Assembly: GCA_030263535.1 (NCBI GenBank)
Contig: SZPB01000006.1
Location: 1 to 60,925, forward strand
DNA: 60,925 nucleotides
Source of the DNA: Cytophagia bacterium CHB2
Lineage (GTDB): Bacteria; Zhuqueibacterota; Zhuqueibacteria; Zhuqueibacterales; Zhuqueibacteraceae
Direction: 5' to 3'
A program made the translations under genes and the position numbers. Below are positions 7,686 to 16,600 of this stretch, one piece after another. Under the pieces are notes generated by a model. That model was given only the letters and a program-made list of their open reading frames with translations. It was not told the origin of the DNA and searched no databases. How positions within the stretch are numbered: position 1 is the first letter of the stretch; each line of letters begins with the position of its first letter.

Positions 7686-10600
7686 ATGACATCTCCCTTC
7701 AAATTTCTCGATGCCTACGATCGCCAAGACAAAGAAATCTTCTTCGGCCGCACGGAGGAGATCGAGCAGCTTTACAAACTCATTTTTCAAACGAATCTGG
7801 TGCTGGTTTACGGCCAGTCGGGCACGGGCAAGACCAGTTTGATTCAATGCGGCCTGGCCAATCGTTTCAAGCCCACCGATTGGTTCGAAGTGTTTGTCCG
7901 GCGCAAAGACAACATCAACATCTCGCTCCATCGCGAAATTCGACGGCGCGCTGAAACCCCAATTACAGATGAGACTGCTGTTCCCGCGGCCATTCAATCG
8001 TTGTATCTCGATCATCTCCGTCCGATCTATTTGATCTTCGACCAATTCGAGGAAATCTTCATCCTCGGTTCCCCCGAGGAACAACAGACATTCATCCGCA
8101 CCATTGCCGCGCTACTCAAATCCGACCTCGCCTGCAAGATTATCATTGTCATGCGCGAAGAGTACATCGCGATGTTGTACAACTTCGAAAAGGCGGTGCC
8201 CTCGCTGTTCAACAAACGCTTCCGCGTGGAACCGATGAATCTACAAAATGTGCAGCAGGTGATCACCGGGACCACCGCTGCTTTTGGCCTGCAGTTTGAA
8301 GCGGGCGAGGCGACGGTGCAACAGATTATCGACAACTTGAGCGACGGTCGCGCCGGCGTGCAGCTTTCCTACCTGCAGGTCTACCTTGACAAGCTCTATC
8401 GCAAGGCCGCCGCCGAGCAGAATGGCGGCGTGGGAGGCAGCCAAACACCCATCGTCTTCACCGAACGATTGGTGCGGCAAACCGGCGCCCTGGGCGATGT
8501 GATGGTTGATTTTCTGGAGGAACAGACCCGTGCCATTCAAAGAGAACTTGCCGCAAAATTCCGGCAAACACCCCCGGAAGCGGTGCAACTCATTCTCGAA
8601 GAATTCACCACCCTGGAAGGAACCAAGCAGCCGGTGTTGCGTGCAGAGCTCTCCACCAAGCTGCAAATGACGGATCCTGTCATTGACGCTGGTTTGGCGG
8701 CGTTGGAGCGCAGCCGAATTCTGCGAAATCTCGAGGGCGTGTATGAGCTTTCCCACGATACGCTTGCCGGGCGCATTAACGAGAGGCGCAGCCTCGAGCG
8801 GAAAAACTTGTTGAAAGTTCAAAAGCTCATTAACGATCGTTTCGCGGCTTTCGACCAGACGCATACGCTGTTGAATAAGGAAGAAATCAATTATATCGAT
8901 CCCTATCTCGATAAATTGAAACTGAGCCGGGAGACGGCCGCTTTTGTCGAAAAAAGCAAATCAGCATCCAAACGCAAGCAACGGCGGGTGCTGGCCGGGA
9001 CGGCTGCAATTGGCGCCGTCTTTCTCATTTTGGCGATTGTGGCTTTTATTCAAAAGCGGAATGTGCAGAATCTCAAATACTACGACGACAATTTCAGCCG
9101 TGCCAAACAATTCGAAGAAAAAGCCGGCCGCGCGTTGCAGGACCTGGAGCCCCGCGAGTTGCAGAAATCGTGGCTGTACACGCTCGCGGCGCTTGGCCAG
9201 GACAATCAAAAAAGCCTGCCGCTTTCTCAGGAAAGACTCATCCGGCAGGGAATTGCTGCCGGAATCTATCAACAGCTTTGGTGCTCGCCGGGTACTTTGA
9301 ACGAAATCCGGCAGACTGAATTCAGCCCGGAGGGCAAGCTCCTCGCCATTGCCTCCGATGACGGAACCATCCGCTTCTGCGACATGGTGACCGGCGCCGA
9401 ACTGAATTCTCTGCGCGGCCATACTGCCGGCATTGCCGCCATTGATTTTTGTAATAACGGCAGATGGCTTGCCTCGGCCTCACAAGATACCATCAAATTG
9501 TGGGAGCTTGCGGCGGATACTCTCGTGCAAGCATGGAATGCGCAGCAGGCTGATATTCGCAGCGTGGCATTCGGCCCCGATGACCGAATGCTGGCCTCTT
9601 CTGCGCGCAACGGCAGCATCCGGTTGTGGAATCTTGCAACTCCGGGCTTCCTGCGCGCATCCTTGAGCAGATTTTTCCCATTCATCAGGCCGGTTGCCAT
9701 TTTCGACACCCTGCGTGTTATTCGCAGCACCGGCGGTGCGGTGGAGACGCTGGCCTTCAGCCCCAATGGTAAACTGCTCGCCGCAGGATCCCAAGATGGC
9801 GCCGTTCGTTTGTGGGAAGTGAAGACTGGCAGGATCATCGGCACTTTGTCGGGACATCAACGCGCGGTTTCTTCGGTGGCGTTTAGTCCGGATGGAAAGG
9901 TTTTGGCATCCGGCGCAAAGGACACGATGATTCATCTCTGGGATGTGCAGCAGCAGTCACCCAAGCACACGTTAGCCGGACACAGGGGCGAGGTGCTAAA
10001 GATTGCCTTTAGCCCGGATGGCAGGCTCTTGGCTTCGGCTTCGCAAGATTCCACTATTGGAATTTGGGATATCGATTCTGGAACAGCAAAGCATCGTCTG
10101 CATGACCATGACGGTGCGGTACGAACTCTCGCCTTCAATCCAGATGACAGCAAAGGCGTGCTTTTGTTGTCCGGCTCCAGCGACCGCAGCATTCGGTTGT
10201 GGGATGCCAACACCGGCAAAGAACTTGGCGCAAATGCCGGGCATTGGGACAAGGTTAACTGCGTGGCCATCAGTCCGAATGATTCATTGTTGGCCTCCGG
10301 TTCGCACGATGGATCAGTGTTGCTGTGGAATCGTTTTACCGGTGAGCAGCTGCATCGATTGCCGGGCCACAGAGGTGCGGTCTTGAGCCTCGCCTTTAGT
10401 CACGATGGAATGCTTCTGATCTCCGGCGGCGAGGATAAGACCGTGCGGATATGGGAAGTGCAACAGAGGACGCTGGCGGATTCGCTAACCGGACACACCG
10501 GCGCAGTAAAATGTGTTGCCATCGATCACAGCGCAGCTTTTATCGCCTCGGGTTCGGCAGACAGAACTGTTCGCCTCTGGCAAAGAAACACTGAAGTGAC

Positions 10601-12674
10601 CGGTCATGCCGAATTCCAGGCCAGCGACAATGCTCCGGCAAAGCTTGGCAGCAGCGTTCAAACTGTCGCCTTTCATCCCAGAAACAATCTGATGGTCTCC
10701 GGCGACAGCCTGGGCATGATAACCTTCTGGGACCTCGAATCTCAGCAAAGAATAACGAGCTGGATTGCTCACGACAAAGCCGTCAATTCTTTGGCCTTCG
10801 ACCGTGCGGGAACCCGTCTGGCAACTGCTTCCAGTGACGATCAGATTCGAATTTGGAAAAAGTCATTGCTCGATTTCACGAAATCGTCGCCCGGGCCGTG
10901 GAAATTCCTGCCCACCGGCACCGTGAGCTATAAGTTGACCAAGCGTTCTTTTGAGAAATTGACCATCAAAGTTCCAGACGAGATTCTGAGTGCATTACGC
11001 AGCATGGAAGATGACTGGTTTACCGGAGAAGTCGCTTTCTTGGAGAGCATAAAACGCAAAATTGGTGAAGTGCCAACAAATCGCTATCAAGCTGCGCTGA
11101 TGGAAGATGCCGTAAAAAAAGAAACGCGAAAATTGCTCGTCTATGGACCGGGCATCAGAACTCCCAAGGAATTGGACCTCAACTTGATGCTGGAGTTGAG
11201 CGGCCATGAAGATGACGTGCTCAGTGTGGCCTTCAATCATAGTGGCGACTTTTTGGCCTCCGGCTCCGGCGATAAAACCGTTCGGATTTGGGATATCCAA
11301 GCCGCCAGCGAATTGGTTTCGTTTGACGGACATCACGACAAGGTTCTCAGCGTTGCCTTCAATCATGATTCCACTCGGACAGTGCTGGCCTCGGCCTCGT
11401 GGGATAAGAGCATTCGTCTTTGGAATGTCCAAGAAAGCGCCAACCAAAATGTCCTCCTGAGCAATGAGTCGGCCGTGAGCGGCTTGTCGTTTAGCCCGTC
11501 CGGCCGGTACTTGGTTTCTACTGCAGAAGATCACCGCCTGCGCCGCTGGGAAATGTTCGACGGCTTCGCCGGTGGACTTGTCCGCAGAGTCGGAGGTGCC
11601 GCAGCCCTGTTGAGTCTGGCGTTTACTCCGAATGATTCACTCCTGTCCTTCGGTGCGGAAGATGATTTCATTAGATTGTGGGATATGAAATCGGGCAGAA
11701 TCTCAGAGCTTACCGGGCATCACGGAGACGGTTTGAGTCTGGCCATCAGCCGCGATGGAAGATACCTGGCTTCGGGATCGAGCGACGGCAAGATTCGCCT
11801 GTGGAATTTGCAGGCGCGCGCGCCCAAGCCATTCAGCGTGGTCGCCCACAATGACAAGATCCGTAGTGTTGCCTTTGGCCCGGAGAGCAATCTCCTGGCT
11901 TCCGCGGGCAGCGACAAGCTCGTTCACATATGGCTGCTCAAGGAAGGCGAGTTGGAACTTTTAAAAACCTATGACGGCCACAAAAACGGCGTGTGGAGCA
12001 TAGCCTTCAGCCCGGAGGGCAACACGCTGGCGACTGCTTCGTGGGACAACTCCGTGCACCTTTGGAACTTCAGAACCGGCCACGCAAAGCGGCTCATCGG
12101 ACATCGTGGCCCCGTGCTGACCGTGGCTTTCAATTCCGATGGCACACGCCTGGCTTCCGGCTCTTGGGACCAGACGGTACGATTATGGGAAGTGCAATCC
12201 GGCCGTGAGCTTGATGTTATTCGCATGCACACAGCGCCGGTGACCAGTGTTGCTTTTGATCCCGCCGGGAAAATCCTGGCCTCCGGCGCGAAAGACCAGA
12301 CCATCCGCCTGCGAAATCTTGGCTATCTAAGCTCCTTTGAATTCGGCAGGAGAGACGCCGTGGAAAAGTTGCTGAGCGAAGTTGTTGGCGATACCAGCGT
12401 TCATCTTCACGATCTCGATTATTTGACCTCTGCGAAGTTCACGCAGCACAATGCAGAATATTTGCCGTTCCACAACATTTTCGAAGTCTATGCTTATCTG
12501 TTCGGTTATCGTCTTGAGGGAGAGGCGGGATTGGTCGAAGAGCCGCCGAAGTTCTATCTGAAAGCGACGGGCGACAAAATTCTTGCCCCACACAAGTTTG
12601 AGAAATTGCGCCGGCCGCGTTCCCCCAATCAAGGCGTATTGGAGTGGGTGTATGTGCGAATACCAAGACGATAA
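7686..12674 (+). CDS. STAND NTPase with transmembrane segment and about 21 WD40 repeats
   Basis: This protein has 1662 residues. An N-terminal STAND-type P-loop NTPase shows Walker A GQSGTGKTS (43-51), Walker B PIYLIFDQFEE (113-123) and CKIIIVMREEY. A helical region follows, then one hydrophobic segment at about 435-457 after KRKQRR. WD40 repeats run from about 535 to 1545 with GH...LW/IW pairs. I count about 21, enough for three seven-bladed propellers, with a non-repeat insert near 1060-1165. The last 115 residues form an unfamiliar C-terminal domain. There is no N-terminal effector, so it likely senses a signal through the propellers and passes it to the CHAT or caspase partners. ADP/ATP-driven oligomerisation is typical of the family. 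Confidence 0.9.
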   Translation: MTSPFKFLDAYDRQDKEIFFGRTEEIEQLYKLIFQTNLVLVYGQSGTGKTSLIQCGLANRFKPTDWFEVFVRRKDNINISLHREIRRRAETPITDETAVPAAIQSLYLDHLRPIYLIFDQFEEIFILGSPEEQQTFIRTIAALLKSDLACKIIIVMREEYIAMLYNFEKAVPSLFNKRFRVEPMNLQNVQQVITGTTAAFGLQFEAGEATVQQIIDNLSDGRAGVQLSYLQVYLDKLYRKAAAEQNGGVGGSQTPIVFTERLVRQTGALGDVMVDFLEEQTRAIQRELAAKFRQTPPEAVQLILEEFTTLEGTKQPVLRAELSTKLQMTDPVIDAGLAALERSRILRNLEGVYELSHDTLAGRINERRSLERKNLLKVQKLINDRFAAFDQTHTLLNKEEINYIDPYLDKLKLSRETAAFVEKSKSASKRKQRRVLAGTAAIGAVFLILAIVAFIQKRNVQNLKYYDDNFSRAKQFEEKAGRALQDLEPRELQKSWLYTLAALGQDNQKSLPLSQERLIRQGIAAGIYQQLWCSPGTLNEIRQTEFSPEGKLLAIASDDGTIRFCDMVTGAELNSLRGHTAGIAAIDFCNNGRWLASASQDTIKLWELAADTLVQAWNAQQADIRSVAFGPDDRMLASSARNGSIRLWNLATPGFLRASLSRFFPFIRPVAIFDTLRVIRSTGGAVETLAFSPNGKLLAAGSQDGAVRLWEVKTGRIIGTLSGHQRAVSSVAFSPDGKVLASGAKDTMIHLWDVQQQSPKHTLAGHRGEVLKIAFSPDGRLLASASQDSTIGIWDIDSGTAKHRLHDHDGAVRTLAFNPDDSKGVLLLSGSSDRSIRLWDANTGKELGANAGHWDKVNCVAISPNDSLLASGSHDGSVLLWNRFTGEQLHRLPGHRGAVLSLAFSHDGMLLISGGEDKTVRIWEVQQRTLADSLTGHTGAVKCVAIDHSAAFIASGSADRTVRLWQRNTEVTGHAEFQASDNAPAKLGSSVQTVAFHPRNNLMVSGDSLGMITFWDLESQQRITSWIAHDKAVNSLAFDRAGTRLATASSDDQIRIWKKSLLDFTKSSPGPWKFLPTGTVSYKLTKRSFEKLTIKVPDEILSALRSMEDDWFTGEVAFLESIKRKIGEVPTNRYQAALMEDAVKKETRKLLVYGPGIRTPKELDLNLMLELSGHEDDVLSVAFNHSGDFLASGSGDKTVRIWDIQAASELVSFDGHHDKVLSVAFNHDSTRTVLASASWDKSIRLWNVQESANQNVLLSNESAVSGLSFSPSGRYLVSTAEDHRLRRWEMFDGFAGGLVRRVGGAAALLSLAFTPNDSLLSFGAEDDFIRLWDMKSGRISELTGHHGDGLSLAISRDGRYLASGSSDGKIRLWNLQARAPKPFSVVAHNDKIRSVAFGPESNLLASAGSDKLVHIWLLKEGELELLKTYDGHKNGVWSIAFSPEGNTLATASWDNSVHLWNFRTGHAKRLIGHRGPVLTVAFNSDGTRLASGSWDQTVRLWEVQSGRELDVIRMHTAPVTSVAFDPAGKILASGAKDQTIRLRNLGYLSSFEFGRRDAVEKLLSEVVGDTSVHLHDLDYLTSAKFTQHNAEYLPFHNIFEVYAYLFGYRLEGEAGLVEEPPKFYLKATGDKILAPHKFEKLRRPRSPNQGVLEWVYVRIPRR

Positions 12675-12717
12675 TTTTCTTTCTCGTTGACGCAGGTTAC
12701 CAGAAAAAGGAAACACC

Positions 12718-13695
12718 ATGATCACCGACGATTCATTGAAACAAATCATGCCCAAGCTTTCGGATGCCAAGCGCACGGCATTTCTGCCCTCGCTGCAAAG
12801 CGCGCTAAACGAGTTCGGCGTGAACACACCCAAGCGCGAAGCCGCGTTTTTGGCGCAAATCGCCCACGAGTCCGGCGAATTGAACATCTTCGTAGAGAAT
12901 CTCAACTACGGCGCCAAGGGCTTGATGGCCACCTGGCCCAAACGCTTCGATGCCGCAAAAGCACAGCAGTATGAGCGCAACCCGCAAAAGATCGCGAGCT
13001 ATGTTTATGCCAACCGCATTGGCAACGGCGATGAAGCGAGCGGCGACGGCTGGCGCTTTCGCGGCCGCGGCCCGATTCAAATTACCGGACGCGAGAACTA
13101 TCAGAAATACGGCAGCCGCCTTAACGTCGATCTCATCAACGATCCTGACAAAGCCGCGACGCCGGAAGTGGGATTTCGCATTGCCGGTTTGTATTGGCGC
13201 GAGAACGGCCTGAACGAGCTAGCCGACGGCGGAATGTTCGAAACCATCACCAAGCGGATCAATGGCGGATTGAAGGGCCTGGAGGATCGCGTGAAATACT
13301 ACACCCGCGCCAAACAAGTGCTGGGTGTGCCGGTAACCCGCAGCATGGGGATTCCGGAATCTGAACGCAATATTCAATTGCCGCCGCTGTTCACGCGCGG
13401 AGTCGAAGCTCTTGAGGAGGAGATGCCGGTTGAGCAAAGCAAACCGCGAACACGCGGGGCTGCGCTCACGCCCCCAGAGCCGGCAAAGAAGAGAACTGCC
13501 GGGAAAAAAGCCAGTCCGAAGAAGGCTGCAAAGAAGAAAGTTGTAAAGAAGAAGGCTGGTAAGAAGAAGGCTGGTAAAAAGAAAGTCAGCAAGAAGAAAG
13601 CTGAGAAAAAGAAGGTCAGTAAGAAAACCAGCAGCAAAACCCGGAAACCGGCAAAAGCAAAGGGCAAGCGCAAATCTGCATCACGCCGCAAATAA
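12718..13695 (+). CDS. GH19 lysozyme/chitinase-like enzyme with lysine-rich tail
   Basis: Residues 1 to about 215 form a glycoside hydrolase family 19 domain of the phage-endolysin type. It shows AHESGELNIFVENLNYGAKG with the likely catalytic Glu51 and second Glu60, YANRIGNGDEASGDGW, and FRGRGPIQITGRENY. Such enzymes cleave peptidoglycan or chitin. Residues from about 240 to 325 are almost wholly Lys/Ala/Ser repeats (KKAGKKKAGKKKVSKKKA-type), like histone H1 or bacterial Hc1/HU tails. No signal peptide is seen. AGGAAACACC precedes the ATG. The next gene starts 3 bases after the stop. Within this operon it is probably a lytic effector, and its tail may bind nucleic acid or anionic envelope polymers. 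Confidence 0.88.
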   Translation: MITDDSLKQIMPKLSDAKRTAFLPSLQSALNEFGVNTPKREAAFLAQIAHESGELNIFVENLNYGAKGLMATWPKRFDAAKAQQYERNPQKIASYVYANRIGNGDEASGDGWRFRGRGPIQITGRENYQKYGSRLNVDLINDPDKAATPEVGFRIAGLYWRENGLNELADGGMFETITKRINGGLKGLEDRVKYYTRAKQVLGVPVTRSMGIPESERNIQLPPLFTRGVEALEEEMPVEQSKPRTRGAALTPPEPAKKRTAGKKASPKKAAKKKVVKKKAGKKKAGKKKVSKKKAEKKKVSKKTSSKTRKPAKAKGKRKSASRRK

Positions 13696-13698
13696 TCA

Positions 13699-16600
13699 AT
13701 GCCAGCGATTTTATCTGACAAACCCGTCATCTTCCTCGCCTTTGCGCAAGATCGCGTCGAAGGCGGCGCGTACTTGCGCAATTTGCCCACCGAGCTGGAC
13801 GGCATTCGCAAGGCGCTGCAGAAAGCGCGGCAGGCCGGGCTGTGTGAAATCGTCGAGCGCTCAAACACGACGGTGGAAAACATACTCGATGTGTTTCAGG
13901 AATATCAGGATCGCATTGCCATTTTTCACTACGGCGGCCATGCCGACAGCTACGAGCTTTTGCTCGAATCACTGAGCGGCGAGCACGCCATCGCGCGCAG
14001 CGAAGGCCTGGTTTCGTTTCTCGCCCGGCAAAAAGGCCTGCAACTGGTTTTCTTGAACGGCTGCAGCTCGCGACAACAGGCGCTGGATTTGACCGAAGCA
14101 GGTGTTCCGGCGGTGATCGGAACGTCGCAGAAAATCAATGATGCCGTGGCAACCAATCTCTCCGGGCGATTTTACCGGGGATTGGCTGCCGGCCTCGCGA
14201 TCGAACGCGCCTGGGCAGAAGCGATCGATCAGATCAACATCGAGACAGACACGGCGAATTTCCGCGGGATGCACGGCGAGGGCATTGCGGAGGAAGAAGC
14301 CGAGACCCGCTTGCCGTGGGAGATTTACTATCGCGAAGGCGCAGAGATTGTCAAGAATTGGAACCTGCCGGCGGCTGCCAATCAGCCGCTGTTTGGTTTG
14401 CCGCTGCCGGAAAGTTATTATCGCCGGCTGCCGGCCGCGCCCTTCATCTGGCTGAAAGATTTCAAGCAAGAGGATGCGGCGATCTTTTTCGGGCGCGGCG
14501 AAGAGATTCGAAAGCTGCATACACAAATCACTGCCGGTAGTCAACCAATTCTTCTTTTTTACGGCAAAGCCGGCGTGGGCAAATCCTCCTTGCTGCAGGC
14601 CGGGCTGATGCCGCGCCTCGAAAGTGATTACACGATCAAATACGTGCGCTGCCTTCCCGGCAAAAGTTTGGCTGACACACTAACGCAGGCTCTGCAGGAC
14701 ACAGGCGATGAATGCGGATTGCCGCCGCTGCAATCCCGCGGGCAAGAGGAACTTCGTCTCAAGCTCTCAGATCTGCAAAAAGCCATGAGCGAAAGCTCGG
14801 GATTCGCCCGGCAAGTGTTGGAAAAAGCGCGGCAGCAGCTTGCGGCGTTGACCGCAGAAACAGTGACGATTGCCGAGTATTGGCTTCGAATTGAACAGAA
14901 AACCAATCGGCCGCTGTTGCTCGTGCTTGATGAGGTGGAGAACAATCTGACGCATCCTGAGCGAGGCGAGGCCGTTCCCGCTGAGGCACTGCCAGGCTTT
15001 TTGAATATCGTGCAGCAGATTTTTACACAAACAGAAAAGCACCCCAAGGGAAAACTCCTGCTCAGTTGCCGCGAAGAATCTCACGGCCCGCTGCGCGAAA
15101 CTCTGCAAGTTCAGTCGCTGCCCTTTGCAGAAATGTTTCTTGCGCCGCTGAGTTGGGAAGGAATCGTCGAAGCCGTGGAAGGCGTTACCCGGCATCCTGC
15201 CACGCAAACGCAGTTTCATTTGGAGATTGATAGAAACAAAAGCGTCAATCTGCCTGAGATCATTGCCGGCGATCTTTTGGAAAGCGAGGAATCGCCGCTG
15301 GCGCCGATGCTGCAAATTGTGTTGACCGGGTTATGGCGGGCCGCGATCAAGGAAAACGCCAAAGCGCCGCGCTTGAGCGTGCGGCAGTATCAAGAACTTA
15401 AGCAAGCTGGCGGCCTGGTCGGCGAATTTTTCAAACAACAGATCGAGCAGCTTAATATTTGGCAGAGCCGTGTGGTGGAGTCCGGGTTGGTGTTGGATTT
15501 GCTTTACCGGCATACCACGCCCTCCGGCAATGCGGTGAGTCTCAGCACCGAGCAACTGCAAAAAATTTATCATGGCCGGCAGCATTTGCTTGATCAACTT
15601 CTGGACAAATGCCGCGATCTTTACCTGCTCACGGATGTTCCGCCGCGCGGCACCGGTTTGGCGCATGCGCTGCTCGCGCCGATCGTGATCAAAGAATACA
15701 GCAACTCCGTCAAGCCCGGGCAGCAAGCCGCGCGCATTTTAAACAGCAGAATCGAGGAATTTCGCGCCAATGCAAAAGACATTTGGCTGAATGACGCTGA
15801 TCTGGAAATGGCTGAAAAGGGCAGGGAGGGGATGCGGCAATTTGATGCCGATGAAGAACGCCTGCTGCAAATCAGCCGTGAGCGCAAGGCGCAACGCGAG
15901 CGCGAACGCAAGCGCAATCGGGTCATCCGCAATGTTTTGGCCGTGTGCATTCTTCTGTTTGCCGTGCTGGCGGGCTGGCAGTGGCAGGTGTCGGAGCGCA
16001 ATTACAAACGCTCCAAGGCGAATCAACTGGCGTTTGCTGCGAAAGATCTCTTCAAGACTGACAATACCAAAGCGCTGCGGGTTGCTGAGGCGGCATATGC
16101 GATTTTGGGCGCGAATTCACCAGCCACCGTCACTCGCACATTGAGCGAGATTTTTCATTCGCAAGAACTCTGGCCGTTTTATGAGGCAAGCTATTCCCAC
16201 GACAAGCATGTCACCTCCGCGGCCATCGCTCCGGATGGCCGGCGCATTCTCACCGCCTCGGAGGACGGTTTCGCCAAGCTGTGGGATGAACACGGAAATT
16301 TGCTGCAGGCCTTTGATCACGAGGGCTATGAAGTCGAATCCGCGGCGTTCTCTCCGAACGGCAAACAAGTCATGACCCTGGCCAACGGCATGGTGAAGCT
16401 GTGGGAAATGAATGGCAAGCTGGTTGATAGCGATACGCTGCCTGCCGGCCACGCGGCTGATCTCTCCGATTTTTCAACCGACGGCATGCGCATTCTAAAA
16501 ACGTTTGCCGGCAGCGAGGATGAGAAGTTTCGCGCGCTCATCCAACGCCTTAAACAAGAGGAGGAAACGTATCAGGTCATCCCTGCCGCCAACCAGCAGC

